NCBI GenBank assembly: GCA_036346375.1
Contig: JAYEVE010000445.1
Coordinates: 186,001 to 250,000, forward strand
Source of the DNA: Guadua angustifolia
Lineage: Eukaryota > Streptophyta > Magnoliopsida > Poales > Poaceae
DNA: 64,000 nt
Reading direction: 5' to 3'
This document shows positions 11,889-22,347 of this stretch, in pieces (the first letter of the stretch is position 1; each line of letters starts with the position of its first letter). The position numbers were made by a program, and so were the translations under genes. Below the pieces are notes generated by a model, which saw only the letters and a list, made by a program, of their open reading frames with translations, was not told the origin of the DNA and did no database searches.

Positions 11889-12240
11889 ACGACGGTTTTG
11901 AAAAACCGTCGTAATATGGAACATCCTGACGGTTATGTACTCAAACCGTCATGCTAATATCACTGACGGTTTTATATTACGGTAAATGCGTGATGTAATA
12001 ACTATCACGAGCGGTTTCAAAATATACCCGTCGTGATTGCTCTGATACTCATTACGAGCGGGTTTAAAGTAAAACCGTCAGTGATATCCTGACGGTTATA
12101 TAACACAACCGTCTGTAATATCTGATATTCATTACGACGGTTATATTTAGAAACCGTCGTGATATTTTTGCATTACGATAATTGTAATATAAAACCGTCT
12201 GTGATAAAACCGTCGAGGCCGTAAAAACAGAGCCTCGTTC
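11889..12240. repeat. left subterminal repeat array of CACTA-2
   Basis: Inverted copies of GACGGTT/AACCGTC flank short spacers, with units such as CATCCTGACGGTTATG. Such arrays are transposase (TNPA-type) binding regions in En/Spm elements. Many units lack one base relative to the full CACAGACGG form seen at 17864-18110. Confidence 0.8.
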
Positions 12241-12344
12241 CATCCACTTTGTTTGTAGGGTTTGGTTTCTATCCTAAGTGGGTGCATGAAATGAGGCGAT
12301 TTTTTAAAAGAAAGCCATTGATTTGAAGGGTGATATTAGATTCA

Positions 12345-12790
12345 TTTGATTTTGGTGATCTAAGGTTAGTAATGAGTTCTCTAATTGCATGCATCCAATT
12401 CAATATCTAGGTTGGTTAGAGAGAATTAATTTAAAGATTGTTTGGTTAGATCTAGCTTAATTGTAGTGGATCCATATGTTGTTTGTGATATTTGGTTAGT
12501 AATGTGTTCTAATTGCATTATATTCAACATCTAGCTTGATAAGGAAGGAATTTGATGATTTTTTAGATCTCGCTTGTAGAACCATGTGTTGGTTTTTTGA
12601 TGAATAAGGTTAGCTAGTAATGGTTCTATTTGCATAATATAATATTCGATCATGATGTAGCTAGCTAGCTTGTTAAGGATAGAATTTAAAGATTGTTTAG
12701 ATCTAGCTTATAGATCAATTCAAGTCTTTTGGTGATCTAAGATTAGTAATGGGTTCTAATTTCATTATTATATTGAAGATTAATTTGAAT
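12345..12790 (+). repeat. three to four imperfect ~125-bp tandem repeats upstream of tnp2
   Basis: Units share phrases such as GATCTAAGGTTAGTAATG, TTCTAATTGCAT, AAAGATTGTTTAGATC and a following TAG-rich part. They start near 12350, 12480, 12600 and 12715. They lie in the likely 5' UTR or leader intron of the transposase gene, just before the acceptor-like TGCGTAG/ATG context at 12915. Confidence 0.55.
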
Positions 12791-12914
12791 TTTGTTAATT
12801 ATTTCTTTGTGATGTAATTAAGGTATGTAATTGCATAATTAGTTTAAGAATGTGTGCATACGCACTACACAGTGCACTTAATATTTAACACTAAGTGTTA
12901 CATGTGTAGCGTAG

Positions 12915-15900
12915 ATGGATCGAAGTGGATGTCTGTTGAGAACCGTCTGAGTCTTGAGTACCTTAATGGCATCTCCACTTTCAAAAGAGCTGCAGAGGAG
13001 GATATGTTTAATAAGGGGGTGCAATTCATGTCATGTCCGTGCATTGATTGCGAAAATCTGAAGATGTTTCGAAACTCAGCGCAGATCGAAGTACACTTGA
13101 TTCGAAGGGGTTTCAAAAGGGGCTATACATGTTGGACCAGTCATGGCGAAGAGCATAATATACAGGAAGCAGGAAGTAGCGTTAATATCGTCGACAATGT
13201 CAATGATATGTCGGATGATCATATCGATTGTGCTTCCGATGAGGACAGGTTGCACGATGACAATTTGGATCAGATGCTACGCGATGCGAAGAAACCTTGA
13301 TGACAGGGAATATGGGCAGTTCTGGGCTTAATGGAGGACTCGGAGAAACCTTTGTTCGCAGGGTGCAAGTTGAAATACACAAGGTTATCATCCGTGCTTC
13401 AACTACTCAAATTGAAGGCAAGCAACGGTTGGTCCGACAAGAGTTTCACACAATACACGTCTATTGGCGGACATGCTTCGAGAGGGAAATGAGTTGCCGA
13501 CAAGCACCTACAAAGCCAAGCGGGTTCTTTGTCCCTTGGGAATGGAAGTAGAAAGAATCCATGCATGTCCAAACGATCAGTATCTGACCGCAAAGAGTAC
13601 ACAAACTTGCATATATGTCCGTGTAACGCATCCGGTACAAGCGTAAGAGTTATTCAGATGATGATGGCGAGAGCATTGAGGTGAAAAAGGTGCTCTGCTA
13701 AGGTGGCATGGTATCTGCTGTAATTCCCCGTTTGAAGCGTTTGTTTGCGAACCCAAAGGAGGCAAAAGCATTGCGTTGGCACTTTGAGGAGCGTAAGAAT
13801 GATGGAATGCTAAGGCACCTGCTGATTCCATCCGGTGGAGAAACATCGACAGAGCTTTCAAGAATTCGGTGCGGATCCGAGAAATATAAGGTTTGGATTA
13901 GTCAGATGGAATGAATCCTTTCGGTAACATGAGCGGTGCAGGCATAGCACTTGGCGTAAATCTCGTATCTACAACCTTCCTCCTTGGTTGTGTATGAAGC
14001 GGAAGTACATTATGTTGTCTGCGTGCTTATCCAAGGACCGAAACAACACAGGAGCGATATTGATGTGTACCTAGCTCCATTGGTGGAAGATCTAAAACAC
14101 CTGTGGGTTCTGGGGTACACGTATGGGATGCGTATAAACGAGAGAACTTTACTTTGTAATCGCTTGTTGTTCGCACCATAAATGATTACCCCGCCCTTGC
14201 TAACTGTCGGGCCGAGTACAAAAGGAACCAAAGCCTGCACTCACTGCTTAGATGATACCGAGAGTTTATGGCTGAATCACTCCCGCAAAACCGTGTACAT
14301 GCGTCACCGTAGGTTCCTTCGGAGGAATCACCCATATCGCAAGATGAAGGAACTTTTCGACGGAAGGAACGAAAATGGTCCAGCTCCAAGGCGTTTGAGC
14401 GGGAGAGATGTTCATGACATTGTTAAGGATTTGGATGTTGCGTATGGAAAGGGACGTAAATCAAGTACCCGTGAAAAGAGCATGTGGAAGAAGAGATCAA
14501 TATTCTGGGACCTACCTTACTGGGAGCACCTACAAGTTCGCCACTGCATCGATGTCATGCACGTGAGAAGAATGTGCGTGACGGCGTGATTGGTCTCTTA
14601 CTCAACATTAAGGGTAAAACAAAGGATGGTATCAGCATGCGGCTTGACTTGGTCGATATGGGCATAAGACCGAGTTAGCACCGAAAGAGCCGATAAAGGC
14701 CGTGCGTGCTTGGAACACGCTTGTTATACTCTGTCAAAGGCCGAAGAACTGAAGCGTGCGTGCTTGCATGGTGTGAAAGTTCCGTCCGGTTACTCCTCCA
14801 ACATGAAGAGACTTGTTTAGTTGGAAGATTTGAAATTAATCGGCATGAAGTCTCATGATTGTCATGTCTTGATGACAGATGCTCCCGTCGCAATTAGAAG
14901 TATTTTGCGGTCAAGGTCCGTGAGACAATCACTAGGCGTGTTATTTCTTTAACACAATCGCCGAAGGTCATCGATCCCGAAGGACTAGATGCTCTGCAAG
15001 CTGAGGTGGTGATGACTCTATGTAATCTTGAGATGTATTTCCCTCCATCATTTTTCGATATCATGGTCCATCTCATTGTTCACCTTGTGACAGAGATAAA
15101 GATATGCGGGCCAGTGTTCCTACGTAGCATGTACCCGTTCGAGAGGTACATGGGAATTCTCAAGTCTTACGTACGGAATCGATCTCGTCCGGAGGGTAGC
15201 ATTGTCGAAGGTTATGCAACAGAAGAGGCCGTCGAGTTCTGCGTCGATTACATGGCCCAGGTCGAACCAATAGGTGTGCCTCGATCTCGCCATGAGGGGA
15301 GGCTCCAGGGTATCGGGACCATCGGAAGGAAAGCAATCACGCCTGATTCGGTTGATTATGCTCGAGCCCATTTCACGGTTTTGCAACACATGGCTGTAGT
15401 GTCCGCCTATATCGTCGAGCACAAGCAATGGCTAAGGCAAGAGAATCCAGCACGGCAGGAGTCTTGGATCACGAGACAGCATAACCTTCAGTTCAACAAA
15501 TGGTTGAAGGAGCGACCTATCACTGGGAGCTCGTCAGATGACACGCTGACATGGTTGGCAAAAGGACCAACTTTTACAGTTGTCACATGGAAAGGATATG
15601 ACTTAAATGGGTACACATTTTACACGAGAGATCAGGATATGAAGAGCACAAACCAGAACAGTGGTGTCCGCATAGATGCATTCAATAATACCGCTGGGTT
15701 GACGAGGAGCTCCTACTATGGGTTCATAGAGGAGATATGGGAGCTCGACTACGTACTTTTCAAGATTCCCCTATTTCGGTGCCGTTGGGTCCACCTCCAG
15801 CACGTGAAGGTCGACAGGAATGGCATCACTACTGTGGACCTCGAACGTGTCGGATACCAAGACGAACCATTCGTACTCGCTAACCAAGTTGTTCAAGTCT

Positions 15901-16061
15901 TCTATGTAACCGACCCATTCAACAAGAAGCGCCACGTAGTTCTTCAGGGAAAAAGGAGAATTGTCGGAGTTGAGAATGTAGTAGATGAGGAAGAGTACAA
16001 TCAATTTGATGAGTTGCCACCTATCGGAAATGACATCCACGGTCCCGGAAGAACAACATGA
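12915..16061 (+). pseudogene. tnp2: CACTA-2 tnp2 transposase, frameshifted
   Basis: This is the DDE-type TNP2/TNPD transposase of CACTA elements. The chosen ATG at 12915 follows an AG acceptor-like sequence, as in CACTA-3, and begins MDRS. The transposase-associated domain follows, with its CPCIDC cysteine cluster (about 13033), HLIRRGF and CWTSHGE. The tnp2 catalytic part lies at about 13560-14600 with phrases such as CIDVMHV. DUF4218 (NLEMYFPPSFFDIMVHLIVH) starts near 15030 and DUF4216 (SYYGFIEEIWELDYV) near 15710. The last open frame, 15006-16061 (351 aa), is intact to its stop. Upstream, the reading frame changes several times and has stops, for example near 14818. Some shifts coincide with places where a CAG or CTG seems to have lost its middle base, so the degree of real decay is uncertain. 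Confidence 0.88.
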
Positions 16062-16644
16062 GGAAGCAAGCTACACAGCGTCGATCATCATGAAGGGCTA
16101 ATTTTCATACAAAAGAATAAGCATGTGGTGGCGTAGTTATGAGAAGGGTGCATTGTCATCATGCTTACTAATTTTCATGTGTAATAATATTACATTAATG
16201 CTATTGTAAAGATGATCGACCCATCATGCTTTGTACATATGATTGTGATGATCTTTGTAAGTAGCTTGAAGCATCCGAATTATGTATATATGATTGTGAT
16301 GATCTTTGTAAGTAGCTTGTGAAGCATCTGGATTGATGGAAAAGATGCAAGTACAAGAGCACGTATTTATTCGTTAATATTAATATGATTCCAAATAGAT
16401 GATTCAAAGATGGCCATTCAGACATAATTGATGACAAGAACAGAATCATGTCTACTTTGGCAATATGGAAATAGTTGTATGTACGTGATTGCTCTCAGAT
16501 TTTAGGGTTCGAATTGAGGATTAGAATCTCCACTTCAACCACAAGATCTATATTACGTTAAAGACAACTTTCCCGTAAGATACAACAAAGTGGCATGAGA
16601 CAAGAGTCGATCGAACTGAACCGACAAGTGAATGTCGATGAAGC
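16062..16644. other. 3' region of tnp2, AT-rich
   Basis: AT-rich DNA after the tnp2 stop. It includes a short imperfect repeat of ATGATTGTGATGATCTTTGTAAG at about 16240 and 16290, each followed by AGTAGCTTG. No further gene seen. Confidence 0.5.
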
Positions 16645-16990
16645 AGTATATATCACGAGCGGTTCTTTAACATAACGATGCAGTGATGTTATTTATCCTG
16701 ACGGTTATGTTATATAACCGTCGTGATATCTCAACATCGAGACGGTTCTATTATATAACCGTCGTGATATCACCAACATCACTGAGCGGTTCTATTATAT
16801 AACCGTCCGTGATGTCACCAACATCACGACGGTTCTATTATATAACCGTCCGTGATGTCACCAACATCACGAGCGGTTCTATTATATAACCGTCGTAATA
16901 TCTAAACATCACTGCATTGTTCTATTATAGAACCGTCAGTGATAGCTCATCACTGAACCGTTATATTATAGAACAAATGCGTGATATGCT
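16645..16990. repeat. internal copy of the CACTA-2 motif array
   Basis: About six head-to-head units of the form CATCAC(T)GACGGTTC, TATTATATA, AACCGTC(AG)TGATG lie directly after tnp2, 1.3 kb from the right terminus. The spacing is regular, about 50-60 bp. This is the element's own subterminal motif type but inside the element. CACTA-3 has a matching internal array at 37105-37530. Confidence 0.75.
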
Positions 16991-17863
16991 CTCTCTATAT
17001 ATCTCTCCAAGGCAGATCTCATTCCACTGGCGCGCCAAACCCTAAACCTTTGAGACGTTTTGCCTCCCGTGGCGGCCTCCCCCTCGGCGTCCTCCCCCTT
17101 CCGGCGTCCCCCGGCCTCGGCGTCCTCCCCCTCCCAGCGTCCTCCCCCGCCCTCGGCTATAGATAAGGCAGCCTTGGTTATAGATAAGCCGATGGGCAAG
17201 TGATGCAGCGGAAGAAGACGACCTTGGTTATAGATAAAATTGTGTCTTCTGCAACCAACCCATCCATAGGCTTACTCGGCTCCTCTTATCCATTCAAGTT
17301 GGGTGTTTCAAAATCCTTCCAAGCAGGAAGACCCGACTTGCAATCACATTTGTTCAATCTTTAATTACCCTACCTAAAGTAATCTATCAAGTACATCTAC
17401 AATTTTTACCAAAGTACCATGTTGGATCTCCCACCGTGGCACGACGGTGACCCTGCGCAAGAGCATGCCGTCCGGCTACTCTGCACCGTGGCACTACGGT
17501 GACCCTGCGCAAAGCCACTTCGTATGGCATGAAGCAAATCACACACTCTAGTGTGTCCGGTTCGATGGAGAAGACCGTGGCTGCCGTCGCCTCTCCATGC
17601 TGCCTGCGGGTCTTGGTTGATTTATTAGTCGAGTTCCATCAACATTATCATAACAACGGAGAAAAAGCGCTACAAATGTTTATATTTTAAGTCTATCCTG
17701 ATCGGACAAACTGTTGCCTCAATGCATATAGGAAGTGCAGATATTCAATTACAACATCTATAACTGGTTGTGCCTTATAAATATCGTTGTAGAAATATTG
17801 ATGGAAATTTCGAACAACACCATAACTAATGGAGGTTCTGCTGGGGGTGTGGGAAAAAAAGGT
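16991..17863 (+). other. leader-like insert between the two motif arrays of CACTA-2
   Basis: It begins with a promoter- or leader-like stretch (TCTCTATATATCTCTCC, then GCGCGCCAAACCCTAAACC) and a GC-rich part encoding repeated LPLGVLPLPASPG-type peptides. AT-rich DNA follows, with a frame at 17499-17690 of unknown nature. It looks like captured host gene DNA, but I cannot identify the source. Confidence 0.4.
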
Positions 17864-18270
17864 CATCACAGACGGTTCTTATTTGAAGCCGTCTGTGATG
17901 AGTTCATATCACAGACGGTTATGATTTGAAACCGTCTGTGATGAGTTAATATCACAGACGGTTGTGATTTGAAACCGTCTGTGATATTAACTTATCACAG
18001 ACGGTTTCAAATAATAACCGTCTGTGATAGTTTAATTTCACAGACGGTTGTGATTTGAAACCGTCTGTGATATTTAGTTATCACAGACGGTTTCAAATCA
18101 TAACCGTGCGTGATAGTTTAATTTCACGAGCGGTTGTATTAATAAACCGTCGTGATATATATTTCTCGAGCGGGTAGAGAACCGTCTCGATGAGCTCCTT
18201 CATCACAGACTTATTATTCTTGACGGTTCACAAAACCGTCTCTGATGACGTTTGCGAACCGTCTGTGATG
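17864..18270. repeat. right subterminal repeat array of CACTA-2
   Basis: Seven or more inverted pairs of TCACAGACGGTT and AACCGTCTGTGATG with spacers TATTTGA or GATTTGA. Units from 17864 to 18110 are nearly perfect. Units from 18110 to 18220 are shortened or altered (CACGAGCGGTT, CCGTCGTGAT). Confidence 0.85.
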
Positions 18271-18907
18271 ATGTTTTCTGTAGTAGTGTTAGTCTTTGCA
18301 GTTTGCTATTTAGTTTTGTGGTTCAGATGTTAATTTTAATTCAAGAATTCTCAAAGTGTTTTAATGTTTATCAAACCATTTGACTATAGGTAAGCATTTG
18401 AACTTGTGGTTCTCGGACAGAGCCCTTGATTAGAATTGCTGCATTGGGGTTAGTTCTTTTAGAATTTCTATTAAAAGCTTCAGCCTTTGCCATGTTGCTA
18501 CTTAATTTTGTTGTTGACAGGCTCGATTTGTTTTAATGGTGATAAAAACTGCCAAATTGACTTGTTAGTTATGAATATTTGATTTGATTCTTTTTTTGGC
18601 TTCTAGGAACTGGGATGAGGCACTTATCTGTATTTTGTTTGAAGATTGTTAAAATTACAATGTTTAAATTATGTAGTTTTTTTGGCTAGTATTTGTTTTA
18701 CAATTTAAATTATATAGAGAGATATAGATGGAGTTCTGTTGTGATCTTGTGATTGGGATTTTGAGGATATGTCACCCTCCTTTGTCAAGTTTCAGGAAGC
18801 GCTACTTCATTTCATGTCAGTGAGACATGGAGTGGCATATCTTGAAACTTGACTGATAGGAGTGGCATATCCTCCAAAATTCCTGGTGAATTTGGGATTG
18901 TTTCACT

Positions 18908-19910
18908 TCTTCGTCGGTTTTCCTTCACCAGCTTAGTTTTTTAAGAGTTTGGTGCTACGATGACTACTTCAAAACTAGAACTTTGGATTTTCCCTATTTT
19001 AGTGTCAATCCTTCTAAATGCAATACTATTACATACCCCTTGTTTTCGTAGTGGAGTGTTAAAGGATTATATAGATGATTGCCTTATATTGGCTTTCTAT
19101 GTACATGATTGCCTTATATAGGCTTCTCTTTTATACAATCATGTACTCTGTATATTTTAGCCATTGGTCTCATATTGAATACAACAAGTGTTATTCATAA
19201 CAATGCGAACTTCTTGAGGTTTTACATTTAGTGCTTGATCAAAGTTTTTTTTTGAACTCTTGATCAAAGTTGTTAGTTTTGGGAAGATTTAGTCTTTGCA
19301 GTTTGCTATTTAGTTTTGTGGTTCAGATGTTAATTGTAATTCAAGAATTCTCAAAGTGTTTAATGTTTATCAAACCATTTGACTATAGGTAAGCATTTGA
19401 TCTTGTGGTTCTCGGATGGAGCCCTTGATTAGAATTGCTGCATTGGGGTTAGTTCTTTTAGAGTTTCTATTAAAAGCTTCAGCCTTTGCCAGTGTTGCTA
19501 TTTAATTTTGTGGTTGACAGGCTTGCTTTGTTTTAATGGTGATAAAACTGCCAAATTGACTTGTTAGTTATGAATATTTGATTTCATTCTTTTTGTGGCC
19601 TCTAGGAACTGGGATGAGGCACTTATCTGTATTTTGGTTGAAGATTGTTAAAATTACAATGTTTAAATTATATATGTAATTTTTTGGGTTAGTATTTGTT
19701 TTACAATTTAAATTATATAGAGAGATATAGATGGAGTTTTGTTGTGATCTTGTGATTGGGATTTTGAGGATATGTCACCCTCCTTTGTCAAGCTTCAGGA
19801 AGCGCTACTTCATTTCATGTCAGTGAGACCTGGAGTGGCATATCTTGAAACTCGACTGATGGGAGTGGCATATCCTCCAAAATTCCTGGTGACTTTGGGA
19901 TTGTTTCACT
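18908..19910 (+). repeat. second copy of the duplicated segment, holding LTR copy D and the empty site
   Basis: The short LTR copy D is 19057-19202 (TGTTAAAGGATTATATAG to TTATTCATAACA). The uninterrupted GAAGATTTAGTCTTTGC at about 19283-19299 is the pre-insertion site of CACTA-2. The remainder repeats 18292-18907 with roughly 95% identity by eye. Confidence 0.8.
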
Positions 19911-20452
19911 GTTAATCTGGGTTAATGATTCGGGATTGAGTGCTTACGAAGGTCACACTTACTTCCCAGATCTCACTTCCTTGCTTTATGCTAGTTTGCT
20001 TTAAATTGTTCAAAATTCAGTGTCTTACTGGCATAATTTATGAGGTTTGTGTTAATTTTATGTCTTTTTAGTTCATCTTGCACTCTTCTGTTGTGTTCAA
20101 TGGCACAATGTGTTGACAAAGTTTTTGTTTTGTTATGACTTTACTTCGGGGACGAGCGGCGCAGCCCTCCAAATACAAACTAATACACTGAGAGCAACCT
20201 TACTTTGCTATCCATCTACTTACTTTGCTATCCATCTACTGAGTAATGCTTGCTTCCTCTAGAAACAAATGTTGCTCTCAGGATTAAAGATGTCGTTGTG
20301 CACCTGATGTTGAATCTAGGATGGTAGCCTGGTAGGGTTCTGATCTATGGGAGAATGGTGAGGGTGAGATTGATGTGGAGTTGATGGACATTTGGCTCAG
20401 ATCTAGACCTTCTTCTTGGTCTTCTGGCCTCCTGACTCCTTGTGAAATCATG
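19911..20452. other. intergenic DNA with a 21-bp tandem repeat
   Basis: No gene seen. A 21-bp unit containing TACTTTGCTATCCATCTACT is repeated twice at about 20201-20241. Confidence 0.5.
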
Positions 20453-22347
20453 TGTTGAAAAATTGGTTAAATGATGAAATTGGCATTGCAAAGTGGTTGT
20501 GATCATGGCATATGTGGTGTTCATGCATATGCTATTTCAGATGATTATTTGATATGCTTGTGATAGCATGATAATGATTTTGCTTAATGTAATGCGCTCG
20601 TATGAGTGGTTATATGGACTGATCTTGAATTGCTTGATGCAACACGCTCGTGTGAGTGGTTGCATGGATTGATTTTGAGTCAAGTCGTGGACTTGTGTTC
20701 GGATTCGTTTCTTGTTTATTCGTGTGCAGGTGTTGCTCGAGGGCGAACGTGGTCGATGATGGGACCGGAACTAGGTTCATAGAGGAACTGAGGTTCGGGA
20801 CTAGATTCAGGGAGGAATCGAGGTCTTGATGGTCGAGAATATCATGCGGGATGTTCGGGCTAAAGAACACTATACATGAAGGCTGGTTAGTCATGCGTGA
20901 GTGCTTTAGGTGGCCGTACGCGTGCATATGTGATTTTTGGGTTGTATGCATATATTGGGCCATTTGGGTCAAGTGGAGTTATATACAAACTCTTTAGGAT
21001 TACTCATTATAAATAGGAGAAGGTCTCCTGTTTATTCTGAGTTAGGTATTAGGGTTTGTACTCTTTTGTTTTCGAGTACTGTAACCAGATAAAAAAAAGA
21101 AATAAAAAATCTTTCTTGCGTGAGTTCTTTGCACCTGAGTCGTTTGGTGGCTGGGTTTTCTTGCGCCGGCCATTTTCCGGCGGCTGTGCAAGTGAAAAAG
21201 GCTTGCGTTTTTTTTTTTTTGCATGGGCGACTATATAATTGGCGGCAGTAGTTTCTGAGTGCATGCATGAAAGAAACGGCGGCTGACCTCCTGGCGAGAG
21301 TATAGCGAAGCGACTAGAAGTTTTCGAGTTGTTTTGAGTCCGGCGACTAGAAGTGCTAGCGTCTTGTTTCCTGCATGCATGCATGCTGTGTTTTTGGACG
21401 GGCGACTAGAAGCTGGTCGATTACTTGGCGTTGCTGATTGCTCCTACCGGCGATTTTTTTTTTTTTTTGGTGCTCTCGGCGGCCGGCGGCTGTGACTGTA
21501 TGCATGCATGAGTATTTTCTGGAGACGCGAGTGCCTGGTGAGATCCTTGCGTTTTCTGGCTGGCAGAGCATGCATGCAAAGTGAAGGAGACCAGCCGACT
21601 AGAAAGAAGTGCATGGCATGAGGAAAAATCAGGGACTTCTCTTTGTGGCGTGAGGAAAAATCAGCCAACTAGAAGATTGATCGATGCATCCGTGCATGCA
21701 TGCAAGAAAAAAAAAAACAACGACCGCAAACAAGTTCCTGGTGAGCGGCGACTAGAAAATTTGCATCGCGAGATCGGATTATTTTGAAGATTTTCTGAGG
21801 TGAACACATCTCGACAATAAAATTCACGATTTGCAAGGCGATGTGCTGGTAATCTCGTTCTTTTCGTTTTCGTTCTTCGTTTCTATGCCTGTTTTAGTTT
21901 TAGATTGATTCATAGTTTTACCACAATAATTTTGATTTGATCCATTCAAAATCTTGCTAGGGCATAAGTAATTGGTCTGAAAAGTTTTATTGGTTAATTC
22001 CTCATATACTCTGATTAATTTCGTAATTAAGGTTAGATTAATTTTCGTCATTACTGATACAGTCATATTGCGAAGGTAATATCTTTAGATCCGTAAAACC
22101 GATCAAGCTAATTCTTGATTTGTTAATTTCGAAATTGAATCTAGTTTTTACAGTTAAAATTTTACTTCAACTCAATGGTGGGATCTTCAGGAATTACTGT
22201 TTTAGTGGACGTATATCTCTCTGTTTTTGTCGAATCTGAATTAGGCAATTTGAGTCCGAATTGGGGTGTTTCAAAATTATCAAAATTTTGATTTTAGCTT
22301 CCGCGCAATCATTCACCCCCCTCTGATTGCTAGTTTAGTATATATCG
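20453..22347 (+). mobile_element. probable retrotransposon LTR (about 1.9 kb)
   Basis: It possibly starts TGTTGAAAAATTGG (20453). A TATA-type promoter (ATTATAAATAGGAG, about 21009-21022) is followed by a leader. The stretch TCATTCACCCCCCTCTG (about 22309), in an inverted-repeat context GCAATCA/TGATTGC, resembles the 3' end of copia LTRs in grasses. A ~53-bp unit around GCTCGTGTGAGTGGTTGCAT is repeated at 20595-20690. The motif GCGACTAGAAG recurs six times between 21310 and 21760. No target duplication or partner LTR was found, so limits are approximate. Confidence 0.35.

Larger units (their letters stand above)
11852..18288 (+). mobile_element. CACTA-2, 6.4-kb CACTA element with tnp2
   Basis: The left end reads CACTACTACAGCGAGG. 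The right end, on the minus strand, reads CACTACTACAGAAAAC. The 3-bp duplication is TTA (11849-11851 and 18289-18291). The empty site, a single TTA, is preserved at 19289-19291 in the second copy of the host segment. Subterminal motif arrays occupy 11889-12240 and 17864-18270. A tnp2 gene lies between them on the plus strand. No second (TNPA-like) gene was recognised, so it may depend on a relative for full function. Confidence 0.95.
11462..19910 (+). repeat. direct duplication (about 1 kb) with CACTA-2 in the first copy
   Basis: Copy 1 is about 11462-11851 plus 18289-18907. Copy 2 is about 18908-19910. Both contain the same retroelement 3' sequence, the same short LTR, a downstream stretch beginning ATGCG(G/A)ACTTCTTGAGG, and then a stretch beginning AGTCTTTGCAGTTTGC. 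Copy 1 ends and copy 2 begins after TTGGGATTGTTTCACT near 18907, so they are head to tail. Copy 2 lacks the CACTA. Confidence 0.8.

Noticed and set aside
17864..18270. A CRISPR-like array of regularly spaced repeats
   Set aside because: The repeats are short inverted motifs next to a CACTA terminus with a target duplication, in a plant genome. They are subterminal transposon repeats.
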